Origin: CAKZQX01 sp034437035
Lineage (GTDB): Bacteria; Chloroflexota; Chloroflexia; Chloroflexales; Chloroflexaceae
DNA length: 64,000 nt
Assembly: GCA_034437035.1 (NCBI GenBank)
Contig: DAOTUI010000197.1
Coordinates: forward strand, 19,162-83,161
Reading direction: 5' to 3'
Shown here: positions 51,129 through 60,300 of the stretch, one piece after another
Numbering within the stretch: position 1 is the first letter of the stretch
Layout of the letters: every line of letters starts with the position of its first letter
The notes under the pieces: generated by a model
The model's input: only the letters and a program-made list of their open reading frames with translations
What the model was told of the DNA's origin: nothing
Database searches by the model: none
Made by a program: the position numbers and the translations under genes

Positions 51129-51292
51129 ACAGGAGTTACGCGGTCGGTTCCAAACCAGACATCTGCCTGGATGAAAGGCCCGACTCGCCTCCGGCAGGGT
51201 GGAAAAGAGAAAACAGTACCATGCTGCCGCAGGCGAAGCGGGCTTCCATCAGGTTAAACGTTCGGTTTAAAGGTTCACTGCGTAACTCGTGT
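51129..51292. mobile_element. MITE-like element, copy 9, with target duplication CATTG
   Basis: Ends ACAGGAGTTACGCGGT and ACTGCGTAACTCGTGT, flanked by CATTG at 51124-51128 and 51293-51297. Inner arms CGCCTCCGGCAGGGTGG and CATGCTGCCGCAGGCGA are in reverse order relative to most copies; the central palindrome is missing. It starts 18 bp upstream of the jetD ATG. Confidence 0.85.
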
Positions 51293-51566
51293 CATTGAAA
51301 GCACTGGTTCACCGGGGGATTGTTTGGGAGGGACGCGCATATACGCGTCCGCAGCCCATGCACCGGCAGTCCCATAGTTGCCATATGCTGCTGCGCGCCC
51401 CGTCCACGATATCCGCCGGGTGATGTGGGCATTCCGGGGTGCTATCTGTTGCCGCCAGAGCATCAGGGGCCACGTGATCCTCGCCTGGGGGAAGTAATAC
51501 AGGTGTTGAGCCGGCGGCCTGATTATGCGGTCGGCACGCAACCCTACGTTGGAGTAGTCGTGCCGG
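51293..51566. other. Spacer between MITE copy 9 and the LysR gene
   Basis: No gene. It contains one GGACGCGCATATACGCGTCC hairpin (about 51332) and an inverted repeat TGCCGG-CTAAT-CCGGCA (about 51561-51577) at the end of the LysR gene. Confidence 0.5.
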
Positions 51567-52448
51567 CTAATCCGGCAATATATCCCTGGGCAGCACAAGG
51601 TTAAGCAGTGGATTGGGAAAGCGGCGTGCCGGCGTAATTGCAAAGAATGTCTCCGCAAGTCCTGGTAACTGGGTAACCTCGACCAGAACGCCACTATCCA
51701 GCTCATCCTTCACAACGATCGCCGGTATGACCGCCAGTCCGGTATGTTCACGCGCCACGAGACGCAGCATCGCCATGTCATCAACCTCAGCCACGATCTG
51801 CGGTTGGATGCCCAGGCGGTTCATCAGTGCATCAAAGCCTATGCGAATACTCGACTCCGGCGCGGGAACAACCAGCATCTCATCACGTAACAGCACTTCC
51901 AGTGATACATGATTTCGTTCCGGATGCGGTTGCCCAATGAGACTGACGGGCTGGTTGTTGATTACATGAACAACCCACCGCGTCGTCGGATCGCGGAGCG
52001 GGAAGATGTTTGAAAGAACGACATCCAGCGCGTAACCCTCGAGACCTTCGAGCAGTTCATCCAGTCCGCCTGAACGGATAATCACCTCAACCCCTGGCTC
52101 CACCAGTGCCGAACGGAGAAACCTGATCTGGAAGTTTCGTGATAAGGTCGCCAATGCGCCGACCCGTAGCACCTTACGTTGTGGTGCTTCCAGCCTGCCG
52201 AGTGTCCCCTGTAGCTCATCGCCTTTCGCGAAGATGGCATCCGCAAAGTCCAGAGCGATATATCCGGCTTCGGTCAGTACGAGCCGTCGGCCAACACGCT
52301 CAAATAAAGGTTGCCCCAGATAGGTTTCCAATGCGTTGATCTGCATTGAGAGCGCCGATTGGGCGATATTGTGCTTCTTCGCGGCGCGTGTAAGGTTGCC
52401 CTCATGGGCCACGATCCAGAAATAGCGTAAGTGATGAAAGTTTAACAT
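51567..52448 (-). CDS. LysR-family regulator (NhaR-like), divergent from dabBA
   Basis: 293 residues. N-terminal HTH: FHHLRYFWIVAHEGNLTRAA, KKHNIAQSALSMQINALETY, LGQPLFERVGRRLVLTEAG, closest in wording to NhaR-type LysR proteins. The effector domain has VLRVGALATLSRNF and GLAVIPAIVV. NhaR responds to sodium/alkali in E. coli. Here the gene is divergent from dabB across 115 bp, so it likely controls the inorganic-carbon transporter, a common LysR arrangement. An AT-rich segment with TATGAT but no good -35 in that gap fits activator dependence. Confidence 0.9.
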   Translation of the reverse strand: MLNFHHLRYFWIVAHEGNLTRAAKKHNIAQSALSMQINALETYLGQPLFERVGRRLVLTEAGYIALDFADAIFAKGDELQGTLGRLEAPQRKVLRVGALATLSRNFQIRFLRSALVEPGVEVIIRSGGLDELLEGLEGYALDVVLSNIFPLRDPTTRWVVHVINNQPVSLIGQPHPERNHVSLEVLLRDEMLVVPAPESSIRIGFDALMNRLGIQPQIVAEVDDMAMLRLVAREHTGLAVIPAIVVKDELDSGVLVEVTQLPGLAETFFAITPARRFPNPLLNLVLPRDILPD

Positions 52449-52563
52449 CGCAGCGGCACCATTCTAAAAAACTGAACAACTCTTGCTGATACATATATTT
52501 TTCTGATTGTTCCTGGTATGATACCATTGACTTCAGGCCAAGAACAAGAGGAGGGATTGATTC

Positions 52564-54150
52564 ATGGACAATGGTATGGTGACCACCCTGGCACTCGTTG
52601 GTTATCTCGCACCGCTTTCATTGATCGTCGTGGCATTCATGGCTCAGCGCAACCGGTTACGGTCAGTTGACCAGACATTCAAATTCGGACGTGCTGTCAC
52701 CATAGGATCGTTCGTATTGTCGCTGTTTCTGGGGGCAATTGTCTTCACATCCGGCCCGATGGTCAGCCCGGCGCTCGGCATCGGTGAGGCGGGCATTTCT
52801 CTGCGCCTGGACGCGCTGAGTATCGTCATGTTCTGGTTGGTGACATTTCTGGGTACGTTGCTGATCCAGTTCAGCCGCAACTATCTTGATGGCGACCCGC
52901 GCCAGAAGGTGTTTTTCAGCCGCCTGTACCTGACGATAGCTGCGGTGTTGTTGCTGGTGCTCTCGGGTAATCTGGGGCAATTGACTCTGGCATGGATCGG
53001 GACGAGTTTTGCGTTGCATCAACTCCTGCTGTTCTATCCTGAGCGCCCGCGTGCAATCCGGGCGGCCCGCAAGAAGTTTATCATTGCCCGCGTCGGCGAT
53101 ATCTGTTTGATCGTCGCGGCACTGTTGATCGCGCAGGCATTCGGAACGACTGATCTGGGCATGATCCATACGGCGGCACATGCTGCGCTTCTCGATGGGA
53201 ATGTCCCCGGTGGTGTGGCAACCGCGGCGGTCCTGGTCGTGTTCGCCGCTTCCCTGAAATCGGCAATGTTTCCCTTTCACGGCTGGTTGCTGGAGGTTAT
53301 GGAGACGCCAACCCCCGTATCGGCGCTACTGCATGCCGGCCTGCTCAATGCGGGCATCTTCCTGGTGGTACGGTTTGGTGAACTGGTGTTTTTATCAACG
53401 CCGGCACTGATCTTATTAATTGTCATCGGGGGCTTTACGGCGATTTTCGCCTCGTCTGTGATGATTACCCAGAGCAGCGTCAAGGTCTCGCTGGCCTATT
53501 CCAGCACGGCACATATGGGCTTTATGCTGATGTTGTGCGGGTTTGGTGCCCATCCGGTTGCAATTATACACCTCATCGCACATTCCTTTTATAAGGCGCA
53601 TGCGTTTCTTTCGTCCGGCAGCGTCATCGAATACGTTCAGAATACCGGCATGCAAAAGCTGGATACACCGCCACAACCAGCGAGTCTGCCGGCGAATCTG
53701 GCGATAGCTCTGGTGGTCTTTCTGACCGTCGCTACCGCGCTGGGAATTAATGTCACCGAGCGACCGGGCGAAACCGCCGTGATTTCGATCTTCATGATTG
53801 CCGTCACATATCTGCTGGTGAAGGGCAACACCGGCAAGGCCCCCACAATTGTCATCGGACGTACGATCCTGCTGGGTGTCCTGGTCACGCTGGCGTTTTT
53901 CGCGCTCGAACTGCTTGGGGCCGCGTTGCTCGGAAGTACGGTTGCAGTCTTCCCCACACCGGATACGCCGACATTGATCACGATAATTCTGACCGTGATC
54001 GCCTTCGGCAGCGTGACCGTGCTCAGCGCCTGGTTGCCCGCGCTGGTGAACCGCCCGACATGGCAGGTGCTCTACGTCCACCTCAAGAACGGCTTGTATG
54101 TCAATGCCCTGTTTGACCGGTTTATTCAGACGTTTCGTGTTGTTCGCTGA
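52564..54150 (+). CDS. dabB: DabB, membrane subunit of the DabAB inorganic-carbon transporter
   Basis: 528 residues, ATG preceded by GGAGGGATTGATTC. About 13-14 membrane helices of the NuoL/MrpA proton-antiporter family: RNYLDGDPRQKVFFSRLYLT, LKSAMFPFHGWLLEVMETPTP, SALLHAGLLNAGIFLVVRFG and AHSFYKAHAFLSSGS. It is shorter than NuoL and paired with a DUF2309 gene, which defines DabB. The pair converts CO2 to bicarbonate in the cytoplasm, driven by ion flow through DabB. dabA starts 28 bp downstream. Confidence 0.92.
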   Translation: MDNGMVTTLALVGYLAPLSLIVVAFMAQRNRLRSVDQTFKFGRAVTIGSFVLSLFLGAIVFTSGPMVSPALGIGEAGISLRLDALSIVMFWLVTFLGTLLIQFSRNYLDGDPRQKVFFSRLYLTIAAVLLLVLSGNLGQLTLAWIGTSFALHQLLLFYPERPRAIRAARKKFIIARVGDICLIVAALLIAQAFGTTDLGMIHTAAHAALLDGNVPGGVATAAVLVVFAASLKSAMFPFHGWLLEVMETPTPVSALLHAGLLNAGIFLVVRFGELVFLSTPALILLIVIGGFTAIFASSVMITQSSVKVSLAYSSTAHMGFMLMLCGFGAHPVAIIHLIAHSFYKAHAFLSSGSVIEYVQNTGMQKLDTPPQPASLPANLAIALVVFLTVATALGINVTERPGETAVISIFMIAVTYLLVKGNTGKAPTIVIGRTILLGVLVTLAFFALELLGAALLGSTVAVFPTPDTPTLITIILTVIAFGSVTVLSAWLPALVNRPTWQVLYVHLKNGLYVNALFDRFIQTFRVVR

Positions 54151-54178
54151 TTGTTGACACTGACTAACTGGAGGAACG

Positions 54179-56698
54179 ATGACTCTTCACTTTCAAGAAA
54201 CCCAATCCCAATTTGAAACGATAATTGTTTCACATCTTGATGAACCTACCGTCGATACGATCAGTGCAGCGGTGAACCGCGCCGAACAGCGCATCGCTCC
54301 ACTCTGGCCCTTGCGTTATTTTGTGGCGGTTAATCCGTATCTGGGCTTACTTGAACAGCCTTTTGCGGCCGCTGCACACATGCTGGGTCGCCGGGCCGGC
54401 GCGCGCATGACCGCCCCGCGGTCCTTCTATGCCCAGGCGATCCGGGACGGGCGCATCACCGATGCGGACCTCGAAGCGGCGCTGACTGAGGGCGGTCCGT
54501 TCCCCGGCGCGCCACTGAATATTGTCGACACGCTCAAAGCGGTTGCAATGGATGACACGACCGAGATCGCGACGATACCTACCGTCGCTGATGTTGCCCA
54601 TGCGGTGACCGGCATAGACTGGGCCGAATTTGTCACTGAGTCGCTCTCGACCTGGGCGGGTGCCTATTTCGATCTGGGGCAATCCTACTGGAAATCGCCC
54701 TGGGCTGACCTGCCGCCGTATGCCGCCTGGCGGGCCGAGGCCGCACATGATCGCACCCCGCAGGCCCGCGGCGTGCATGGCTTCCGCCAGACAGTGCGCG
54801 AGATGCCGGACTCCACGATGGAGACCATCATCGCCGCGCTGAATGTGCTGAAGATCCCCGCCGACGGTCTGGATGCGTATCTGCATCGACTCTTGCTGAC
54901 AATTCACGGTTGGGCCAGTTATGCCCGCTATCACCTGTGGGAAGCTGAACTCTACGGCGGCGAAGATCAGACGCTCACCGATCTGCTGGCGATCCGACTG
55001 GTCTGGGAGGTGGTGTTGTTGAACACCTTTGCCCGTGAGGGCGTGGCTGCGGCCTGGCAAACGCAGAAGTTCGAGCTGTGTCACGATACACTGGACGAAG
55101 CGACACAGATTGCGCTCGCTGCCGATCTCGTGCTCCAGCGGGCATTGGAAAAAGCCTATCAGCGCCGGCTTTTCGCGCGACTTGGCACGCAGAAAAAGGC
55201 CAGTAGCTCCACACGTAAGCAGGTGCAGGCTGTATTCTGTATTGATGTGCGTTCCGAGGTTTTCCGGCGCGCACTGGAGACCGTCACCGATGCCGTGGAG
55301 ACCCTCGGTTTTGCCGGGTTCTTCGGCTTTCCGATTGAGTATGTGCGTCTGGGTAATACCCGTGGCGGCGCGCAATGTCCCGTCCTACTGACGCCGCAGT
55401 TCGTCATCGCCGAGTCGGTGAGTGGCGCGTCTGATTCCGATATGGCCGCAATCGCTGAGAAACGCGCCATTAACCAGCGTGTCGCCAAGGCCTGGCGTAT
55501 GTTCAAGTTTGGCCCGGTATCCTGCTTCGGATTTGTGGGGCCGGTCGGGTTGGCTTATGTAAAAAATCTGGTGATGGACATATTGGGCCGTAGTCGCCCT
55601 GTGCCGCATCCGGCGAAGTTCGGGCTGGATAGCCGCACCTACGAGCAACTGTCGCCCAGCATTGCCCCGCGTGAAATAGGTGACCGCAGTGCCGGCATGA
55701 CGCTGGAGCAGCGTCTGGCTGCTGCTGAGGGCGGGCTCAAGGCCATGTCCCTGACGAGCAACTTCGCCCGCATCGTGATGCTGGCCGGGCATGGTTCCAC
55801 TACGGTCAACAATCCGCATGCAACCGGTCTCGATTGCGGCGCGTGCGGTGGTCATACCGGCGAGGCGAACGCCCGCGTCGCGGTGCAAATACTCAACGAT
55901 GCGGCAGTACGTGACGGTCTCAAGGAACGCGGTATCGTTATTCCCGACGATACGGTGTTCGTAGCCGCGCTGCATGATACGACCACCGATGAGGTCACGA
56001 TTTTCGACAAAGCCAGTATACCGGCGAGTCATGCAGACGACCTGAAGCAGCTTGAAGCCAATCTTGCCACCGCCGGAAACCTTGCGCGCACGGAACGCTC
56101 CACGCTCCTGCGGATCACCGAGGGTGCGAATGTCAATGAGGCCGTGAAGCGCCGGAGCAAGGACTGGTCCCAGGTACGCCCGGAGTGGGGGTTGGCCGGC
56201 TGTGCGGCGTTTATTGTCGCCCAACGTGAACGCACCGCAGGGATCGATCTGGATGGGCGTTCCTTTCTGCACTCCTACGACTGGCGGCAAGACGAAGGCT
56301 TCGGGGTGTTGGAACTTATCATGATTGCGCCGATGGTCGTCGCAAGCTGGATCAATCTGCAGTACTACGGCTCGACGGTGGATAACACGTTCTTTGGGAG
56401 TGGTAACAAAGTGCTCCACAATGTCGTCGGTACGCTCGGCGTGCTGGAGGGGAATACGGGCGATCTGCGCGTAGGGCTGCCGTGGCAATCAGTTCACGAT
56501 GGTGAAAACTACATTCACGAGCCGCTGCGCCTGCATGTCATTATCGAAGCCCCAATCGATGCGATGACAGACATTATCACCAGGCACGAGCAAGTGCGGC
56601 AGTTGGTCGATAACGGCTGGCTCTATCTCTTTGCGCTCGATGATAACGGCAAGGTTTCCCATAAGTATGTCGGTGGTTTGAATTGGATGGCGTGCTGA
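54179..56698 (+). CDS. dabA: DabA, carbonic-anhydrase-like subunit of the DabAB transporter (DUF2309)
   Basis: 839 residues, CTGGAGGAACG just before ATG. The zinc ligands expected from characterised DabA are visible: Cys354 and Asp356 in VFCIDVRSEVFRRAL, His538 in LAGHGSTTVNNPHATGLDCG and Cys553, with the His-Cys spacing of 15 found in the Halothiobacillus enzyme. The N-terminus APLWPLRYFVAVNPYLGLLEQPF is also typical. Works with DabB to accumulate bicarbonate, useful for bicarbonate-using carboxylases. A perfect terminator follows. Confidence 0.95.
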   Translation: MTLHFQETQSQFETIIVSHLDEPTVDTISAAVNRAEQRIAPLWPLRYFVAVNPYLGLLEQPFAAAAHMLGRRAGARMTAPRSFYAQAIRDGRITDADLEAALTEGGPFPGAPLNIVDTLKAVAMDDTTEIATIPTVADVAHAVTGIDWAEFVTESLSTWAGAYFDLGQSYWKSPWADLPPYAAWRAEAAHDRTPQARGVHGFRQTVREMPDSTMETIIAALNVLKIPADGLDAYLHRLLLTIHGWASYARYHLWEAELYGGEDQTLTDLLAIRLVWEVVLLNTFAREGVAAAWQTQKFELCHDTLDEATQIALAADLVLQRALEKAYQRRLFARLGTQKKASSSTRKQVQAVFCIDVRSEVFRRALETVTDAVETLGFAGFFGFPIEYVRLGNTRGGAQCPVLLTPQFVIAESVSGASDSDMAAIAEKRAINQRVAKAWRMFKFGPVSCFGFVGPVGLAYVKNLVMDILGRSRPVPHPAKFGLDSRTYEQLSPSIAPREIGDRSAGMTLEQRLAAAEGGLKAMSLTSNFARIVMLAGHGSTTVNNPHATGLDCGACGGHTGEANARVAVQILNDAAVRDGLKERGIVIPDDTVFVAALHDTTTDEVTIFDKASIPASHADDLKQLEANLATAGNLARTERSTLLRITEGANVNEAVKRRSKDWSQVRPEWGLAGCAAFIVAQRERTAGIDLDGRSFLHSYDWRQDEGFGVLELIMIAPMVVASWINLQYYGSTVDNTFFGSGNKVLHNVVGTLGVLEGNTGDLRVGLPWQSVHDGENYIHEPLRLHVIIEAPIDAMTDIITRHEQVRQLVDNGWLYLFALDDNGKVSHKYVGGLNWMAC

Positions 56699-56722
56699 GT
56701 CAGGCAATGGCAGGTGTTGACA

Positions 56723-56745
56723 CCCCGACTATTAGTCGGGGTTTT
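56723..56745 (+). terminator. Rho-independent terminator of dabBA
   Basis: CCCCGACT (56723-56730), loop ATT, AGTCGGGG (56734-56741), then TTTT. It ends the cassette about 25 bp after the dabA stop. Confidence 0.95.
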
Positions 56746-56764
56746 CAATGTCTATGCTCATGTA

Positions 56765-57033
56765 ACACGAGGTACGTGGTGGGAGTCTGGACCACGAGCA
56801 ACACGAAATGAGCGAAAACCGCGAAACGGCCAATACTGACATGCATCAGGCGATCCCGGGTTTGGTGACGGATATCGCCTCCGGCAGGGCGGAAGATTCT
56901 ATCTTTGTTCACAAAAAAGTTGCACTTTGTGCAACTTTTTGTGAACAAAGAAAAAGTACCATGCTGCCGCAGGCGAATCGGGCCACTACCGGGCGCAAAC
57001 GCCCAGTTTGCCGACCCACCGCGTAACGCGTGT
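56765..57033. mobile_element. MITE-like element, copy 10 (left of a tandem pair)
   Basis: Left end ACACGAGGTACGTGGT (13 of 16 matches to consensus), right end ACCGCGTAACGCGTGT. Extra DNA of about 70 bp follows the left end. Central palindrome TTTGTTCACAAAAAAGTTGC... with a one-base bulge at about 56903-56949. With copy 11 it is bracketed by CATGTA at 56759-56764 and 57258-57263. Confidence 0.8.
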
Positions 57034-57039
57034 CGTATA

Positions 57040-57257
57040 ACACGCGTTACGCGGTGCAGCTTATTTCGGTCTGGTGACCGACCCAAACGTCAGCTTCGCC
57101 TGCGGCAGCATGGTACTGTTCTATCTTTTTCACGAATATTTGGCTCTCCGAGCCAAATATTCGTGAAAAAGGAATGGCTTCTTCCGCCCTGCCGGAGGCG
57201 AATCGGGCTGTTCATCTCGGTGAACACCTGGTTTGAAACCGACCGCGTAACGCGTGT
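57040..57257. mobile_element. MITE-like element, copy 11 (right of a tandem pair)
   Basis: Perfect 16-bp ends ACACGCGTTACGCGGT and ACCGCGTAACGCGTGT. Inner arms CGCCTGCGGCAGCATGGTAC and CTGCCGGAGGCGAA. The central palindrome is perfect over 21 bp but has its own sequence, TTTTTCACGAATATTTGGC..., around TCC at about 57126-57170. It starts 6 bp after copy 10 and ends about 120 bp from the jetC stop. Confidence 0.88.
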
Positions 57258-57377
57258 CATGTAGTTGCCGATCCGGAAAGTGCCCCCGGTCGGTTTGTCC
57301 TATGCCTGCGTCATGCCACCGTCCGTTCAGACAGACCAGTAGCGGCGAAACAGGACGTCCTTCCGATACAATGCCGA

Positions 57378-60300
57378 TCACCCTTCGCCCGTCATGCCGG
57401 CGGCGGCGATATCGGCGGTGGTACCATTGTCGGTGCCGTCGGTGGCAAAGGCTTCCAGGCGGGCGGCATAGTTGCGGTAGGGCTCGATCAGCACCGTATC
57501 GCCCACGGCGGTCAGCACCAGGTTGGTGCAGATGCGCGGTACCAGATATTCGCAGCGCTCCAGCGGCGTGGCGGTGATAATCTGCAGACCAAAACTCTGG
57601 AGTAGCGCCAGCGTTGCGCCGATGCGGTCCTGATCCATTTTGGAAAAGGCCTCGTCAAAGGCCACCAGGCGGATCGTCGGGCGCTGGTGGCGCTCATTGA
57701 TATGGTACAACTGCGCAAACGATGCGGCGATGGTGACATAGAAGGGCGTCTGGGTTTCGCCGCCGGAGGTCTGGCCCATGATCCGGCTCAGGCGCGAGGA
57801 GCTACCGTCGGCGTGGGTTACGTCGATATCGTAGCTCAGGTAGCTGCGGTAGTCGGTCAGCCGGCGCTGCTCTTCGCGCTCGCCATCGCTACGGGGAGTG
57901 CGCGTCAGCAGTTCGTAAAAGCGGTCAAAGGTGGCTTTGTGGTTGGTGTAGAATTCGCTCTTAAAGAGCGATCCCGCCGTGCCCAGCAACTGCGCATCGT
58001 TGATCAGGTCGTAGTACTCGCGTACCTCGTCGGCGGGTTGGGCTTTGAAGCGGTAGCGTTCGCCATGGAACTGCAGCCGGCTCAGCGCATCGTTGATGCG
58101 GTCAAGCTCCTGCCGCGCCAGCAGAGTATGCTCACGCAAACGGTGCAGCACATGCTCGCGCAGCTCTTCTTCGGCTTCGCGCTGGGCCTGCTCGATCTGC
58201 TCTTTGTAGCGCGGCAGCTCCGTGGCCTGCAGCCGCTCCAGCTCTTCCCGGTAGCGCGGTTCGTCCAGGTTTTTGGGCAGTGCGCTGAACTGATAGCTAA
58301 AGTTGTAGGCCAGGGCCGCATCATTCAGCCGGGTCAGTTCATTCTGGAACTGGGTGGCAAAGCGCTGGGTGGCCGTCTCGGTGTTGCGGATGCTCTCGGC
58401 CAGGTCGGCCTGAGCAGTGCGCTCGGCGAAGAGTTCTTCTGCGGCGGCGACCGCTTCCGACAACTGTTCGCGCTCGGTGGCGGCATGCCGTTCGCGCTCG
58501 GTGCGTTCGCGCTCGGCTTCCCGCTGCTGCTCGGTCAACGACTGCAGGCGGGTTTCCAGCCGTCCGATCTGCTGGTGCAGGTGACGTTCACGCTCTACCT
58601 CCTGCGCGACGATCCCCTGGAGCCGCTGCGCTTCGCGCTCAAGTTCGGCCACGCCGCTCAGGTCGAGTGCGGCAATCTCGGCCTGCCGGCCGGCGATCTG
58701 CTGCCGCAGCGGATGTTCGTCAAGCGGCACATCCAGCCGCTGCCGTAGGTTGGAGAGCGTCCGCCCCCGGCTGAGGAGGCCGACCAGCGCCTGCTGATCG
58801 CGCGCCTGCGGATCGAGGCCGGCGATCAGCGCCGCTACCTCCTCCAGTTCGCGCCGGGTCTCGGCAATCTGCGACTGCTGCGCGCGCCGCCCGATATAGC
58901 GTGGGGTGAAGCTGTCGGGTCGTAGCGCGCGCACGGTCCACTCGCTGTAGAGCACCACATCGGCGGTAATTGACCGGCGGTAGGTGCGTAGCTCGTCCAC
59001 ACTGCCGCAGCAGATAATATTGCCCAGCACGGTGTTGATGTAGGGCCGTAGCGCGTCGGCCCGGGGCTGCACCTGTTCCGCCAGCGCGCCGGGTTGCGCC
59101 CGGCGGCCCTCCTGCGCGGCTCTTTCCAGGTCGATCAGGCCCACATCGTAGAGCCGCTCCTCGGCGCGCGCCCGGTCCAGTTCGCGCAGGGCGGCGAGAA
59201 AGTTGCGTGGCGGCACGATGATATGAAAGCGGCGCGGCCCTAGCATGGCCTCAACCGCGTTCTGCCAGTGCTCGTCGGGCACCTCCAGCAAATCACACAG
59301 CAGCGGCGGGCGCTGCCCGATAATCGGCTCCAGTAGATCGCGCAACTGCTCGACGGCGCGGGGGTAGGGTTTCTGGCCCGTGCGCAACTGCGCCAGCCGC
59401 TGCGTCAGTTCGGTCTGGCGGGTGCGCAGTTCACGCAGTTGCGCCTGCAGGTCGTACAACACCTGATTGTTGCGTTCGGCGGCCGTATCCAGGGCGGTGA
59501 TCGTCGCGTCAATCTGCGCAGGGAGCGCTTCCGGCGGGGGCGTGTCGGCGTTCAGCACTACGACGGTCGCCTGAAACGTCGTCAGCGCCTGCCGCTCTTC
59601 GGCGGTAATCGGACCTTCCGCATCGCCAGTGCCGGCCGGCAGCGGCTGGAGGGCGGCCGCCTCGCGCTGCAGATCCGCCAGCAGCGCCGTCCAGCGGGCG
59701 CGGATGGTGTTGGCCTCCTGGGTGGCGGCGCGGATCTGGCGCTCCAGGTCGGCCTGCCGCTGCACCACATCCGACTGGCGCAGTTGCACCTGCACATCAA
59801 GCAGCGCCTGGCGCGTGTTTTCGAGGGCGGTCTGGGTGCCGGCAAGATCGGTCTGGTGCGTGGTCAGTTCCTGCTGCGTAGCATTGATCTGCTCCTGCAG
59901 CGCGGCAACCTGCCGGCGGGCTGCCTCGGCGGTGAGCAGCGCAATCAGCAGCGTGTACTCGTTGTGGCGGGTCTGCAGGCGGCGCGCTTCGCTACGGTGC
60001 TGCTCAACCGCTTCCAGCCGGTAGAGCTTCTCCTCAACCTGGTGGGCGGTTACGCGCAGTTGCTCCAGCCGTTCCACCACCCGCTGGAGGGTCTCCACAT
60101 CCAGCGGGCGCTCCTCCAGCAGCCAGCGCTCGACAAACTCGCGGATGTTGCGCATCGGCTGAAAGGTCAGCGCCCGGATAAACAGATCAAAGAAGCGCTC
60201 GTTCAGCCCGCCCAGGCTGTTGAGCAGTTCGGTCTGATATTCGAGCACCTGATCGAAGAAGCGCGCCTTGCGCCGGTTGCGCAGGGTCTGCCGCAACTCG

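Noticed and set aside
54347..55375. Minus-strand open frame of about 340 codons inside dabA
   Set aside because: Antisense to a fully recognisable DabA; no motifs or start signals.
51129..57257. Composite transposon carrying LysR-dabBA
   Set aside because: The MITEs at both sides each have their own different target duplication (CATTG versus CATGTA), so they did not move the cassette as one unit.
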